Positions 1-12,528 of a stretch of DNA of 64,000 nt are shown here, piece by piece (within the stretch, counting starts at the first letter, position 1; every line of letters starts with the position of its first letter). The position numbers and the translations under genes were made by a program. Source of the stretch: Ideonella alba (GTDB lineage Bacteria; Pseudomonadota; Gammaproteobacteria; Burkholderiales; Burkholderiaceae_C); contig NZ_JAGQDF010000013.1 of the NCBI RefSeq assembly GCF_018069875.1, positions 1 to 64,000 of the forward strand, written 5' to 3'. The notes beneath the pieces were generated by a model. The model was not told the DNA's origin and did not search any database. It was given only the letters and a program-made list of their open reading frames with translations.

Positions 1-50
1 CGAGAGTCGATCTTGTCCATGCAGGGTCAGACTCTACGCGTCCGGAAAAG

Positions 51-80
51 TTCAACATTTCAATGCCGGATCAATAATAC
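51..80 (+). promoter_or_regulatory. Candidate sigma-70 promoter for the gentisate operon
   Basis: A TTCAAC hexamer at 51-56 is followed, after 18 bases, by TAATAC at 75-80. This is a plausible -35/-10 pair in an unusually A/T-rich patch directly before the gentisate dioxygenase gene. No operator could be recognised, and the regulator gene, if adjacent, lies outside the window. Confidence 0.35.
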
Positions 81-97
81 CGAAATTGGAGCGAGCG

Positions 98-1153
98 ATG
101 AACGAGCAAGGAAGGTTCGACACCCTGGGCCGTCTGGAAGACCTGCCGCAGGACTACCGCGACGAACTCACCGCGCAGAACCTGGTGCCGCTGTGGCCCA
201 GCCTGCGCGCGGTGCTGCCGCCGCATGTGCCGGCGCGCAAGACCCGGCCCACCCACTGGTCGTACGAGGCGCTGCGCCCGCTGCTGCTGAAGGCCGGCGA
301 GCTCACGCCCATCGAGAAGGCCGAGCGCCGCGTGCTGGTGCTGGCCAACCCCGGTCACGGCCTGGAAAAGATGCAGGCCAGCGCCGCGATGTACCTGGGC
401 ATGCAGCTGCTGCTGCCCGGCGAGCTGGCCCCCGCGCACCGCCACACCCCCAACGCGGTGCGCATGGTGGTGGAAGGCGAGGGCGCCTGGACCCTGGTCA
501 ATGGCGAGAAGTGCCCGATGGCCCGCGGCGACCTGATCCTCACGCCCACCGGCCTGTGGCACGAGCATGGCCACGACGGCAGCGGCCCGGTGATCTGGCT
601 GGATGTGCTGGACCTGCCGCTGGTCTACTACATCGAGGCCTCGTACCACGAGGAAGTGCCCAGCCAGACCGTGCAACCCGGCCAGGGCGTCAAGGCCTAT
701 GCGCGCGGCGGCGTGGCGCCCACCACCGTGTTCCAGCGCAGCGACAAGGCCTACCCGATGCTGCGCTACCCCTGGGCCGATGCCAAGGCCGCGCTGCTGT
801 CGCTGGCCGAGGACCAGCCCGCGCTGGAATCGGTGCAGGTCACCTACATCAACCCCGAGACCGGCAAGGACGCCGAGAACATCCTGGGCTTCTACGCCCA
901 GCTGCTGCGCCCGGGCCAGACGCTGCGCCTGCCGGCGCGCTCGCCCGCCCAGGTGCTGCACCAGATCGAGGGCTGCGTGGACGTGGCGGTGGAGTCCAGC
1001 GCCTTCACGCTGGCCGAGGCCGACACCTGCGCCATCCCCGGCTACACGGCGGCCACGCTGACCAACCGTTCGGCCACCGAGCCCGCCTTCATCTTCATCG
1101 CCGACGAGAGCCCGCTGCACCGCAAGCTGGGCGTCTACGAAGTGCGTTCGTAA
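98..1153 (+). CDS. nagI: Gentisate 1,2-dioxygenase
   Basis: This cytoplasmic Fe(II) ring-cleavage dioxygenase opens gentisate (2,5-dihydroxybenzoate) to maleylpyruvate. The 351-residue product is a bicupin protein of normal family length. The first cupin shows the metal-binding cluster around His114-x-His116 and a second His-rich turn WHEHGHD at residues 154-160. A possible TTG start lies 12 bases upstream, but the ATG at 98 follows a GGAG seven bases before it and is preferred. The gene leads an operon with fumarylpyruvate hydrolase nine bases downstream and then maleylpyruvate isomerase, so the whole lower gentisate pathway is encoded together. The alternative, a related 1-hydroxy-2-naphthoate or salicylate 1,2-dioxygenase, is less likely given these neighbours. 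Confidence 0.93.
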   Translation: MNEQGRFDTLGRLEDLPQDYRDELTAQNLVPLWPSLRAVLPPHVPARKTRPTHWSYEALRPLLLKAGELTPIEKAERRVLVLANPGHGLEKMQASAAMYLGMQLLLPGELAPAHRHTPNAVRMVVEGEGAWTLVNGEKCPMARGDLILTPTGLWHEHGHDGSGPVIWLDVLDLPLVYYIEASYHEEVPSQTVQPGQGVKAYARGGVAPTTVFQRSDKAYPMLRYPWADAKAALLSLAEDQPALESVQVTYINPETGKDAENILGFYAQLLRPGQTLRLPARSPAQVLHQIEGCVDVAVESSAFTLAEADTCAIPGYTAATLTNRSATEPAFIFIADESPLHRKLGVYEVRS

Positions 1154-1162
1154 CCCCCGACC

Positions 1163-1864
1163 ATGACCACCTACCTGTTCCCCCCGCCGCCCGTTGCCTC
1201 GCTGCCCATCGAGGGCCGCGCCGAGCGCTTCCCGGTCAACCGCCTGTTCTTCGTCGGCCGCAACTACCACGCGCATGCGGTGGAGATGGGCAAGCCGGTG
1301 GACAAGAGCGTGGAGCGGCCGTTCTACTTCACCAAGTCGCCCAGCACGCTGGTGGAATCGGGCTCAGAAGTGCCCTACCCCAGCGAGACGAAGAACTTCC
1401 ACCACGAGATGGAGCTGGTGCTGGCGATTGGCCAGGCCGGCTTTCGCGTGCCGGCCGAGCAGGCCCACGAGCTGGTCTACGGCTACGCCTGCGGCCTGGA
1501 CATGACCCGGCGCGACCTGCAGCTGGTGGCCCGCGACAAGGGCCGCCCCTGGGACCTGGGCAAGGATGTGGAGGGCTCGTCGGTCTGCGCGCCGATCAAG
1601 CCGCTGCCGGGCGTGGTGCTGGACCAGGGCGCGCTGGCGATGAGCGTGAACGGCCAGGTGCGCCAGCAGTCCAACGTGGACAAGCTGATCTGGAACATCC
1701 GCGAGATCATTGCCGACCTGTCGCTGTTCTATCATCTGCAGCCGGGTGATCTGATCTACACCGGCACGCCCGAAGGCGTGGGGCCGGTGGTGGCGGGTGA
1801 TGTGATCGAAGGCTCGGTTGAGGGCGTGGGCAGCGTCAAGCTGGTGGTGGGCCCTGCCGAATGA
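1163..1864 (+). CDS. nagK: Fumarylpyruvate hydrolase
   Basis: This member of the fumarylacetoacetate hydrolase family cleaves fumarylpyruvate to fumarate and pyruvate, the last step of the gentisate route. The 233-residue protein has the short-form FAH fold. Its characteristic metal ligands are visible as Glu82 and Glu84 in the segment [12 protein letters not shown] and as Asp113 in [13 protein letters not shown]. It starts nine bases after the dioxygenase. Its stop overlaps the ATG of the isomerase gene (ATGA), which implies translational coupling. Family members also include 2-keto-4-pentenoate hydratases and decarboxylases, but the neighbours settle the assignment. Confidence 0.92.
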   Translation: MTTYLFPPPPVASLPIEGRAERFPVNRLFFVGRNYHAHAVEMGKPVDKSVERPFYFTKSPSTLVESGSEVPYPSETKNFHHEMELVLAIGQAGFRVPAEQAHELVYGYACGLDMTRRDLQLVARDKGRPWDLGKDVEGSSVCAPIKPLPGVVLDQGALAMSVNGQVRQQSNVDKLIWNIREIIADLSLFYHLQPGDLIYTGTPEGVGPVVAGDVIEGSVEGVGSVKLVVGPAE

Positions 1865-2505
1865 AGTTGTTCAACTTCTTTCGCAGCGGGACATCCCACC
1901 GCCTGCGCATCGCGCTGAACCTCAAGGGCCTGGCGCCCGAGTACATCGCAGTGGACCTGCGCACGGAGGCGCACCTGCAGGACGCCTTCAAGGCCGTCAA
2001 CCCGCAGCAGCTGGTGCCGGCGCTGGTGCTGGACGACGGCCAGGTGCTGATCCAGTCGCCCGCCATCATCGAATGGCTGGAAGAGCGCCACCCCACGCCG
2101 CCGCTGCTGCCCACTGATCCCGAAGCCCGCGCCCGCGTGCGCGCGCTGGCGGCCATCGTGGGCTGCGACATCCACCCCATCAACAACCGCCGCATCCTGG
2201 AAACCCTGCGCCAGCAGTTCGGCTGCGATGAGGCCGCCATCAACGCCTGGTGCGGCACCTGGATCAGCGCCGGCTTCGACGCGATCGAGGCGCTGCTGGC
2301 AGCCGACACCGCGCGCGGTGCCTACTGCTTTGGCCACACGCCCACGCTGGCCGATGTCTACCTGGTGCCCCAGGTGGAAAGCGCCCGCCGCTTTGGCGTG
2401 GACCTGTCGCGCTGGCCGCTGATCAGCGCAGTGGATGCGGCCTGCGCGAAGCTGCCGGCCTTTGCCGACGCGGCGCCGTCGAAGCAGCCCGACGCACCCC
2501 GCTGA
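1861..2505 (+). CDS. nagL: Maleylpyruvate isomerase (zeta-class GST)
   Basis: A glutathione S-transferase-fold isomerase of 214 residues that converts maleylpyruvate to fumarylpyruvate, linking the dioxygenase to the hydrolase. The N-terminal thioredoxin-like domain begins with [20 protein letters not shown], which matches the zeta-class active-site region. It continues through [10 protein letters not shown], with the usual cis-proline of the glutathione site, and the [11 protein letters not shown] motif. The remainder is the all-helical domain. It overlaps nagK by four bases. Zeta GSTs also act as maleylacetoacetate isomerases in tyrosine breakdown, and activity on both substrates cannot be excluded. 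Confidence 0.9.
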   Translation: MKLFNFFRSGTSHRLRIALNLKGLAPEYIAVDLRTEAHLQDAFKAVNPQQLVPALVLDDGQVLIQSPAIIEWLEERHPTPPLLPTDPEARARVRALAAIVGCDIHPINNRRILETLRQQFGCDEAAINAWCGTWISAGFDAIEALLAADTARGAYCFGHTPTLADVYLVPQVESARRFGVDLSRWPLISAVDAACAKLPAFADAAPSKQPDAPR

Positions 2506-2533
2506 GCCAGCCTGGGAGGCGGCGGCTATTGCA

Positions 2534-4832
<2,299 letters not shown>

Positions 4833-4857
4833 GCGATGCCCGCGGGCCAGGCCTGTT

Positions 4858-5517
4858 TCAGCAGGTCTGGCCCTTCTTGCAGACCTTGGTCAGCGTCACC
4901 TGGTCGATCCAAACCGTGTCCCAGGGCAGGCCAGTGTCGACCAGGCGGCCCACGCCGTGCAGGCCCAGGTAGACGGTGTAGACGCCGTCCACCGGCGCCT
5001 TGAACTTGTAGGTGTGCGTGGCCGGCGGGGCGGTGACCCACTGGTTGGTCACCGGATCGATGATCAGGATCGGGCCCTGCATGTCAGGCGGCGTGCGCAC
5101 GTAGTAGCCGGTGGTCGGGTCCTGCACGTAGAGAGGCTCGCCGGGGTTGAGCACGCGCACATCGAAGGCATTGATCGGGCCGACCTGACGGCCGTCGTTG
5201 TGCTGGTGCCAGCTGAGCTTGTAGGTGCCGGCGGTCAGCGTGACCGCCTGCGACAGCAGCGGCGACATCGGGAACTGCTTGCAGGACGGCGGGTCGCCCG
5301 GGTCGCAACGGTCGTAGCGGGCCTGGTAGACCAGCTCGCCGTTGGCGTCGACGAACAGGTTCAGCAGCGGGCGGCCGTCGCTCAGCGTGGCGCCGCTCCA
5401 GCCGGTGGTGTCGGCCGAGAAATCGCCGTTGACCAGCAGGTTGGCCTTGGCGGCCAGGGCAGCGATCGGGGCGGCGAGGCTGGCGACCAGGGCCAGGCAG
5501 GACAGGGTGAGGCGCAT
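4858..5517 (-). CDS. Secreted protein with a beta-sandwich (CBM4/9-like) region
   Basis: The protein has 219 residues and a clear signal peptide (MRLTLSCLALVASLAAPIAA, cleavage near ALA-AKA). It is followed by NLLVNGDFSADTTGW, a start typical of carbohydrate-binding or discoidin-like beta-sandwich domains found in exported proteins. The remainder is beta-rich with pattern AGTYKLSWHQHND and a C-terminal Cys pair (VCKKGQTC). The start at 5517 is chosen because it has GGAG eight bases upstream and begins the signal peptide; an in-frame start 33 bases earlier is weaker. No PEP-CTERM anchor is visible. Ligand and role are unknown. Confidence 0.7.
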   Translation of the reverse strand: MRLTLSCLALVASLAAPIAALAAKANLLVNGDFSADTTGWSGATLSDGRPLLNLFVDANGELVYQARYDRCDPGDPPSCKQFPMSPLLSQAVTLTAGTYKLSWHQHNDGRQVGPINAFDVRVLNPGEPLYVQDPTTGYYVRTPPDMQGPILIIDPVTNQWVTAPPATHTYKFKAPVDGVYTVYLGLHGVGRLVDTGLPWDTVWIDQVTLTKVCKKGQTC

Positions 5518-5644
5518 CGGGGCTCCGGACACGGCCAGACGCAGCCGCACCCGCCCAGTCTGCGGGTCGAAGCTGACCGGTGTCTGAGCTGCCCGGGTAT
5601 ACCCGATATCCGGCCCCTGCCCCGCAGGCCGCCCCGAGCGGCCT

Positions 5645-6341
5645 TCAGTGGTTGGCCAGGGCGGGCGTGTCGGGCAACACCATCGCGTGCTGCAGCCCCC
5701 AGTGCTCGACCGCGGCCACCAGCACCGCCGATTCGGCCTCGGCGACGAACTCGTCGGACTGGGCCAGCGCCACGCACAGGCTCAGCAGCCGGCGGCGCAG
5801 CGCGGGGTCCTGGATCTCGGCCATCAGGTCGGCCAGCGTGCGCTCGTCGAAGGGGCAGATGTCGGGGTCGACCCAGTGGCCCACCTCGCGCAGCTCCTTG
5901 ATGTGGGCGGCCAGCAAGGCCAGCAGCGAGGAGCGCGACAGCCCCAGCGACTGGTGGACGGCGTGCCGGTCGAGCCAGTTCAGGGCCTGTTCACACGACC
6001 GGAAGGGGTTGCGAAGGCCTGCAGAAGCGGGCCAATCTAGGCGCAGCGCGCCGCCCGCACTCACGTGCGGGCAAGCGATGCAACGACGAGTGGCCCGCTT
6101 CGGCAGGCCTTCCCGCAGGGTTGATGTTCAGAGAGGCCGCATGCGGCGTTGCACCCCTCGCCGGGTATCCAACCCGGCTGCGGTGTGCGCCTTGCCTGCG
6201 GCCTCTCTGAACATCAACGCAATCCCTTCCGGCCGTGTGAACAGGCCCTCGCTCGGCGGGATCGACCAGGCCGTCGGCGGTGGCGGTCAGCGCCAGGATG
6301 CGGGCGGCGGCCTGGGGGCTGTCGATGGGGTAGCTGCGCAT
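5645..6341 (-). pseudogene. TerB-like (tellurite-resistance family) gene split by a palindromic element
   Basis: The 5' part starts at the ATG at 6341 after GAGGAG and encodes MRSYPIDSPQAAARILALTA plus TADGLVDPAER, ending near 6250. The 3' part resumes near 5981 as NWLDRHAVHQSLGLSRSSLL and continues to the stop at 5645. The joined product of about 142 residues looks like a small helical TerB/DUF533-type protein, with the acidic turn VDPDICPFDERTLADL and a final helix ALAQSDEFVAEAESAVLVAAVEHWG. Between the halves sits a self-complementary insertion. Removing 5982-6249 restores a single frame (AER-NWLD). As it stands, translation from 6341 runs into the element and stops near 5991. The family call is tentative; the disruption is directly visible. 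Confidence 0.7.
5982..6249. mobile_element. MITE-like element with 32-bp terminal inverted repeats and two internal hairpin arms
   Basis: The terminal inverted repeats at 5982-6013 and 6218-6249 match at 30 of 32 positions and begin AGGGCCTGTTCACACG. Inside are two further arms. Arm 1 pairs 6014-6034 with 6091-6111 (20 of 21) and encloses a perfect 8-bp hairpin at 6053-6072. Arm 2 pairs 6120-6140 with 6198-6218 (21 of 21). Nearly the whole element can therefore fold as a three-way junction. It carries no gene of its own and interrupts a TerB-like gene. No clear target-site duplication is seen; the flanks share at most TC(A/G). Confidence 0.75.
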
Positions 6342-6564
6342 GGCGTGTCTCCTCGGTGAAGGGGGGCCGGCAATCGCCGGACGGCTGGAATGTGGTGGTG
6401 GCTCGGGTGCGGAACCAGCAGGCTTTTCCGCGCAGGGGCTTCGAAAAACCCGGCCGCCACGCCTTGCGGGAAAACCGAAGCCTTGTTCAGGCCCGACCTG
6501 GCTTGTGCCGCGCCGCCCCGCCCCCACACTGCCGGGATTCCTGGTCCTTCACCCCTGACACACC

Positions 6565-6966
6565 ATGCTTTACGCCCTCAGCTGGCTGCTGGTCGCCGTT
6601 GTTCTTGCAGGCTGGTCCCTGCTGGTCTGGGCCGTGCATGCGCTGGCCACCTGGAGCCTCAACAGTGCCGGCGCGATGGCCGGCAACCCCGAGCCGGGCA
6701 GCCTGCTGTCGCTGCCCGCCTGGCTGGCCGACTGGGTGCCGCTGGACCTGGTGGGCGCACTGGGCCAGCTGGTGGCCTGGTTGGGCCCGTGGGTGGATGC
6801 CACGCTGTCGGCCGCCCCGGCGCTGGCCACCGGCCTGACGGTGCTGAGCTGGGTGCTGTGGGGCCTGGTCAGCCTGCTGCTGGTGCTGCTGGGCGCCGGC
6901 CTGCACGGGCTGATCGCGCTGTGGCAGCGGCGCGCGCCGACGCTGGCCGCCGGTGGCGCCGCATGA
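6565..6966 (+). CDS. Small membrane protein of unknown function
   Basis: A 133-residue hydrophobic protein with an N-terminal membrane segment (about residues 4-28), an amphipathic middle (about 50-80) and a second hydrophobic segment near residues 93-117, ending in a short basic tail (WQRRAPT). I do not recognise a family. Its stop overlaps the ATG of the ExoD-like gene (ATGA), so the two are probably translationally coupled and may act together at the membrane. Confidence 0.7.
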   Translation: MLYALSWLLVAVVLAGWSLLVWAVHALATWSLNSAGAMAGNPEPGSLLSLPAWLADWVPLDLVGALGQLVAWLGPWVDATLSAAPALATGLTVLSWVLWGLVSLLLVLLGAGLHGLIALWQRRAPTLAAGGAA

Positions 6967-7562
6967 CGCCGCCGATCGCGCAGCGCCTGCGCGACGCGGC
7001 CGCATCGGTCGGCCGCGAGCGGGTGTCGATGCAGGCGCTGGCCCAGGCCCACGGCCCCGAGGCCCAGGGCACGCTGCTGCTGCTGCTGGCCATGCCCTGC
7101 CTGCTGCCGGTGCCGGGGGTGGGCACGGTGCTGAGCCTGGGCATTGCTGCGCTGTCGGTGGCCATGTGGCGCGGCCACGGCGTGGGCCTGCCGCCGCGGG
7201 TGGCGGCGCTGAAGCTGCCCGGGGACTGGGCGCGCCGGGTGCTGCACGGCCTGGCCACCGCCTATGCGCTGGCCGGCCGCCATGCGCGGCAGCGCCTGGA
7301 CACGCTGACCGCCGAGCGCTGGCACCCAGTGCTGGCGGCGGTGGTGGGCCTGATGGCGCTGATCGTGCTGCTGCCGATTCCGTTCGGCAACCTGCTGCCC
7401 TCGCTGGCGCTGGTGCTGATCGGCCTGGGCTTGGTGTTCCGCGACGGGCTGGCGGTGGCCCTGGGCCTGGCCGGCGCCGCGCTGGCGGTGCTGGCCACGA
7501 CGGGCCTGGTGCTGTGGGCCTGGACCTGGGGCAGCGACTGGGCGGCGCGCTGGATCAGCTGA
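6963..7562 (+). CDS. ExoD-family membrane protein
   Basis: The 199-residue protein matches the ExoD (exopolysaccharide synthesis) family by its N-terminal helical region (ERVSMQALAQAHGPEAQG) followed by LLLLLAMPCLLPVPGVGTVL. Further hydrophobic segments include GLMALIVLLPIPFGNLLPSL and a C-terminal pair. In Sinorhizobium, ExoD affects exopolysaccharide production and alkali tolerance, but its biochemical activity is not known. The ATG at 6963 overlaps the previous stop. The frame is open far upstream, but that stretch is not coding. The gene converges on cbbX with four bases between them. Confidence 0.8.
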   Translation: MTPPIAQRLRDAAASVGRERVSMQALAQAHGPEAQGTLLLLLAMPCLLPVPGVGTVLSLGIAALSVAMWRGHGVGLPPRVAALKLPGDWARRVLHGLATAYALAGRHARQRLDTLTAERWHPVLAAVVGLMALIVLLPIPFGNLLPSLALVLIGLGLVFRDGLAVALGLAGAALAVLATTGLVLWAWTWGSDWAARWIS

Positions 7563-7566
7563 CAGG

Positions 7567-8508
7567 TCAGCCCGCGGCGAACACCCGGCTGGCCAGGATG
7601 TCCACGTCGGCGATGGTGGACAGCTCGGTGGCGTCCAGCACCCGTTCGCGGTCGGCGTACAGGCGGCTGGCCTGGCGCAGGCGCGAGCGGTCCAGCGCAT
7701 TGCGCACGCTGCGCGCATTGGCAAAGTGCGGCTGCTGCACGCGGCGGCGCAGGTAGGCCTCGAAGGCGGCCGGGGCGCCGTCGCCGAAGCGGTAGTGCGA
7801 CTGGCTGAGCATGCGGTCCGCGATCTGCAGCAGCTCCTCCACCGAGTAGTCCGGAAAGGCCAGGTGGTGGGCAATGCGCGAGCTCATGCCCGGGTTGCTC
7901 TGGAAGAAGGTGTTCATCCGGTCCTCGTAGCCGGCCAGGATGACCACCAGGTCGTCGCGCTGGTTCTCCATCACCTGCAGCAGGATCTCGATCGCCTCCT
8001 GGCCGTAGTCGCGCTCGTTCTCGGGGCGGTAGAGGTAGTAGGCCTCGTCGATGAACAGCACGCCGCCCATCGCTTTCTTGAGCACCTCCTTGGTCTTGGG
8101 CGCGGTGTGGCCGATGTACTGGCCCACCAGGTCGTCACGGGTGACGCTGACCACCTGCGGCCGGCGCACATAGCCCAGCCGGTGCAGGATCTCGGCCATT
8201 CGCAGCGCCACCGTGGTCTTGCCGGTGCCGGGGTTGCCGGTGAAGCACATGTGCAGCGACGGCGGCTGCGCTGCCAGCCCGTGCTGGGCGCGCAGCCGGT
8301 CGATCACCAGCAGCGCGGCGATGTCGCGGATGCGTGATTTCACCGGCACCAGGCCGACGAGGTCGTGGTCCAGCTCGTCCAGCACCGATTCGATGCCGCT
8401 GTGCGCCAGCACCTCGCCGACGGTGCGCGGGGGCGGGGCCGAGGGGTCGTCGGCGGCACTGGCGGGCGCCAGGCTCGCACCGGGGATGCGATACAGCGGA
8501 GCATTCAT
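7567..8508 (-). CDS. cbbX: RuBisCO activase CbbX
   Basis: An AAA+ ATPase that remodels inhibited red-type RuBisCO by engaging the large-subunit C-terminus and releasing tight-binding sugar phosphates. The 313-residue protein shows Walker [10 protein letters not shown] at residues 91-99 and Walker [11 protein letters not shown] with Asp154-Glu155. The pore-loop segment [10 protein letters not shown] lies at 131-140, as in Rhodobacter CbbX. It begins 11 bases after cbbS on the same strand, the standard cbbLSX order for form IC enzymes. Confidence 0.96.
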   Translation of the reverse strand: MNAPLYRIPGASLAPASAADDPSAPPPRTVGEVLAHSGIESVLDELDHDLVGLVPVKSRIRDIAALLVIDRLRAQHGLAAQPPSLHMCFTGNPGTGKTTVALRMAEILHRLGYVRRPQVVSVTRDDLVGQYIGHTAPKTKEVLKKAMGGVLFIDEAYYLYRPENERDYGQEAIEILLQVMENQRDDLVVILAGYEDRMNTFFQSNPGMSSRIAHHLAFPDYSVEELLQIADRMLSQSHYRFGDGAPAAFEAYLRRRVQQPHFANARSVRNALDRSRLRQASRLYADRERVLDATELSTIADVDILASRVFAAG

Positions 8509-8519
8509 CGCTCGCGTCC

Positions 8520-9038
8520 TCAGCCGCTGTAGCGCTCGGCCTCGGGCCGGTCGGTGGCGTAGGAGTGAACGGTGTAGCGGATCGAGCGCCCATCGGCCTC
8601 CTGCCGCACGAGGCCGAAGCCGGGCTCGGTGCTGGGCCGGTTGACGATGAAGCTCATCGCGATGGACTCGATGCCGCGGGTGGAGTCAAAGGCCATCAGG
8701 CGGATGTAGTGCTGGGGGAAGGTCTCGCGGCAGGCCTTCAGTTCCATCATCACGGCGGCGGCGCCGGCCGCCGGGCCGTCCCAAGGCCGGCGGTCCCCCT
8801 CGGGGGGCGGGGTCGGCCTGCCGACCCCTGGGGGCTCCAGGTTCTGCAGGTCGAACATCGGCATGCCGAACATCTCCCAGTAGGTGTTGCGCGGGTGCGG
8901 GTCGTCGGTGTATTCCACGCTCCAGGCGTAGCCCTTGCGCAGGCCGTAGTCGATCTGCTGGGTGATTTCGGCGTCGCTCAGGTCGGGCAGGAAGCTGAAC
9001 TGGCCCTGGGTCACGCGGCCGGCGGGGTTGGTCATCAT
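8520..9038 (-). CDS. cbbS: RuBisCO small subunit, form IC, with an inserted loop
   Basis: The small subunit caps the L8S8 enzyme. The start is doubled (ATG ATG), with AAGGAG upstream. The core is typical: [10 protein letters not shown] at residues 11-20, [15 protein letters not shown] at 50-64, [20 protein letters not shown] at 97-116, and a long C-terminal hairpin ([20 protein letters not shown]) characteristic of red-type subunits. At 172 residues it is about 30 longer than usual. The excess is a proline/glycine-rich stretch at about residues 66-92 between the MFDL strand and the following helix, encoded by two GC palindromes. It lies 24 bases after cbbL. Confidence 0.93.
   Translation of the reverse strand: MMTNPAGRVTQGQFSFLPDLSDAEITQQIDYGLRKGYAWSVEYTDDPHPRNTYWEMFGMPMFDLQNLEPPGVGRPTPPPEGDRRPWDGPAAGAAAVMMELKACRETFPQHYIRLMAFDSTRGIESIAMSFIVNRPSTEPGFGLVRQEADGRSIRYTVHSYATDRPEAERYSG
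8795..8828. repeat. Double palindrome inside cbbS
   Basis: Two adjacent inverted repeats, CCCCC-TC-GGGGG at 8795-8806 and GGGGTCGGC-CT-GCCGACCCC at 8809-8828, sit within the coding region for the extra small-subunit loop. The composition resembles GC-rich intergenic repeat units. That this is an in-frame insertion of such a unit is inference. Confidence 0.6.
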
Positions 9039-9062
9039 GGTGGGTGTCTCCTTCGTGCGGGT

Positions 9063-10673
<1,611 letters not shown>

Positions 10674-11624
10674 ATGAATGTCACTTTCAGACAGCTGCGC
10701 GTGTTCACCGAGGTCGCGCGCCACAACAGCGTGCAGCGCGCATCCGAAGTGCTGCACCTGACACCGCAGGCGGTGTCGATGCAGCTGCGCGAGATCGAGT
10801 CGCAGGTGGGCCTGCGCCTCTTTGACCGCCAGGGCCGCGGCCTGAGCCTGTCGATGGCCGGCGAGCAGTTCCTGATGCAGGCGCGGCGCATGCTGGCGCT
10901 GCTGAAGGAAACCCAGGACCTGATGGCGCGCTACAAGCAGGTGGCATCGGGCCGCCTGAGCATCGGCATGCTGGGCCCGGCCAAGTACTTCCTGCCCACG
11001 CTGCTGGCGCGCTTTCGCGCCGAACACCCGGGCGTGCAGGTCACGCTGCGCCTGGGCAACCGCGCGCAGCTGGTGGCCGCGATGCAGGCGCGCGAGGTGG
11101 ACATGGCCGTGATGGGCCGCGCCCCCGCCGACTGGCCCAACCGCGCCGAGCCCTTTGCGATGCACCCGCAGGTGCTGGTCACCGCGCCCGACCACCCCTT
11201 CACCGCGCTGGCCCATGTGCCGGTGGCCGCCCTGGCGCGCGAAACGCTGATCGTGCGCGAAGCCGGCTCGGGCACCCGCGCCGCGATGGAGGAGTTCCTG
11301 CGCGCCCACCACGTGCAGCCGGTGTCGCTGATGGAGATCCCCAGCGACGAAGCCATCAAGCAGGCCGTGATGGCCGGCCTGGGCGTGAGCCTGCTGTCGC
11401 GCCACACCGTGGCGCTGGAGCTGCAGCACGGCCTGATCGCCACCCCGCCGATGGAAGGCCTGCCGCTGCTGCGCCGCTGGCACCTGGTGCGCAGCAGCGG
11501 CACCGAGCTGTCACCGGCGGCCGAGGCGTTTCGCTACTTCCTGCTGGAGAGCGGGCGGGGCGTGCTGGCGGAGCTGGTGGGCGAGATCAGCGGGGGGACG
11601 GAGACGGTGGAGGAGGCGGATTGA
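10674..11624 (+). CDS. cbbR: LysR-type regulator of the cbb operon
   Basis: A 316-residue LysR-family activator, divergent from cbbL. The N-terminal winged helix-turn-helix covers FRQLRVFTEVARHNSVQRAS and continues through LHLTPQAVSMQLREIESQVG. The effector domain follows from about residue 90 (GRLSIGMLGPAKYFLPTLLA). CbbR proteins sense metabolites such as RuBP, PGA or NADPH and switch on RuBisCO genes. The ATG at 10674 is chosen over the TTG three bases earlier because GGGGGAGA lies just upstream. It converges on the decahaem cytochrome gene. Confidence 0.9.
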   Translation: MNVTFRQLRVFTEVARHNSVQRASEVLHLTPQAVSMQLREIESQVGLRLFDRQGRGLSLSMAGEQFLMQARRMLALLKETQDLMARYKQVASGRLSIGMLGPAKYFLPTLLARFRAEHPGVQVTLRLGNRAQLVAAMQAREVDMAVMGRAPADWPNRAEPFAMHPQVLVTAPDHPFTALAHVPVAALARETLIVREAGSGTRAAMEEFLRAHHVQPVSLMEIPSDEAIKQAVMAGLGVSLLSRHTVALELQHGLIATPPMEGLPLLRRWHLVRSSGTELSPAAEAFRYFLLESGRGVLAELVGEISGGTETVEEAD

Positions 11625-11652
11625 GGGAGAGCGGGCGACCCTCTCGCCGGGC

Positions 11653-12528
11653 TCAATCCCGCTCACGTCGACCTCGCGACCGACCGGCCTGTTCCTCGGG
11701 CTCCACACCCGGGTCACGATGGCATTCCACGCAGTTCGTGAAGTCGCGGATGCCCTCTTCCAGATGCTCCGCCCGCACCTTGGCTTCGGAGTGTTCGTGG
11801 CAGCCGTAGCAGGTGTAGCGGCTGTAGTCGTTGTTCCTGTGGCAGGTCTCGCACGAGGCCTGGTGGTCGCGGTCGAGCACGAAGGACTTGTCGTGGTCGA
11901 AGGTCGCGGGCTTCCAGGCAGCGGTCTGGTGGCAGGACTGGCAACTGCCCTTGATCTGCCGGTGCATGCGGTCGTTCGGCGCGTTGTGGCAACTGTCGCA
12001 GCGGTCGCGCACCGGAGCCGTCAGCAGCTGGTGGTCGAAGTGGGCCGGCTTCCAGGCGGTGTCGCCGTGGCACTGGCTGCATTCGAGCCGCAGGTCGCGG
12101 TGCACCGTGTCCTTCGGCGCGCCGTGGCAGGACGCGCACTGGTCCTTCACCGACAGCTTCAGCAGCGCGTGCGAGAACGGCTTGCGGCTGCGCTTGGTGA
12201 GCTTGGGCCCCTGGTGGTCGCTGTGGCAGGCCATGCAGTCCTGCTCGATCAGCTGCTGGTGGAACGAGACCTTGACGGTCCGCGCCGCAATGGGCTCGCC
12301 CTTCGTCGTCTTCAGCCCGACGTCGGCGATGGCGTGGCATTCGGTGCAGCGCGCCGTCAAGGCGCCGCGCCACGGCGCGTGGCAGGCAAAGCAGTCGGTC
12401 GCCAGCGTCTCGTGCCCCCTGACCAGCGGCCCCGGGCTGACCATCAGATGCGGGACCACGAACGCGAGCGCGACCAGCACCACCAGGTTCAGCACGACGA
12501 CGATCCACAGGACGGGCCGCTTCTTCAT
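11653..12528 (-). CDS. Membrane-anchored decahaem cytochrome c
   Basis: The 291-residue protein has one N-terminal membrane segment (MKKRPVLWIVVVLNLVVLVA) and ten CxxCH haem-binding motifs in order: CFACH, CTECH, CMACH, CASCH, CSQCH, CDSCH, CQSCH, CETCH, CYGCH, CVECH. The repeats with HxDHQ or HFDHQ spacers resemble c7/doubled CxxCH-type cytochromes. It should carry electrons in the periplasm. The ATG at 12528 overlaps the stop of the cytochrome b-like gene. The C-terminal tail is basic and low in complexity. It is the last gene of a three-gene operon fed by a flavin/iron-sulfur reductase. The electron acceptor is unknown. Confidence 0.88.
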   Translation of the reverse strand: MKKRPVLWIVVVLNLVVLVALAFVVPHLMVSPGPLVRGHETLATDCFACHAPWRGALTARCTECHAIADVGLKTTKGEPIAARTVKVSFHQQLIEQDCMACHSDHQGPKLTKRSRKPFSHALLKLSVKDQCASCHGAPKDTVHRDLRLECSQCHGDTAWKPAHFDHQLLTAPVRDRCDSCHNAPNDRMHRQIKGSCQSCHQTAAWKPATFDHDKSFVLDRDHQASCETCHRNNDYSRYTCYGCHEHSEAKVRAEHLEEGIRDFTNCVECHRDPGVEPEEQAGRSRGRRERD

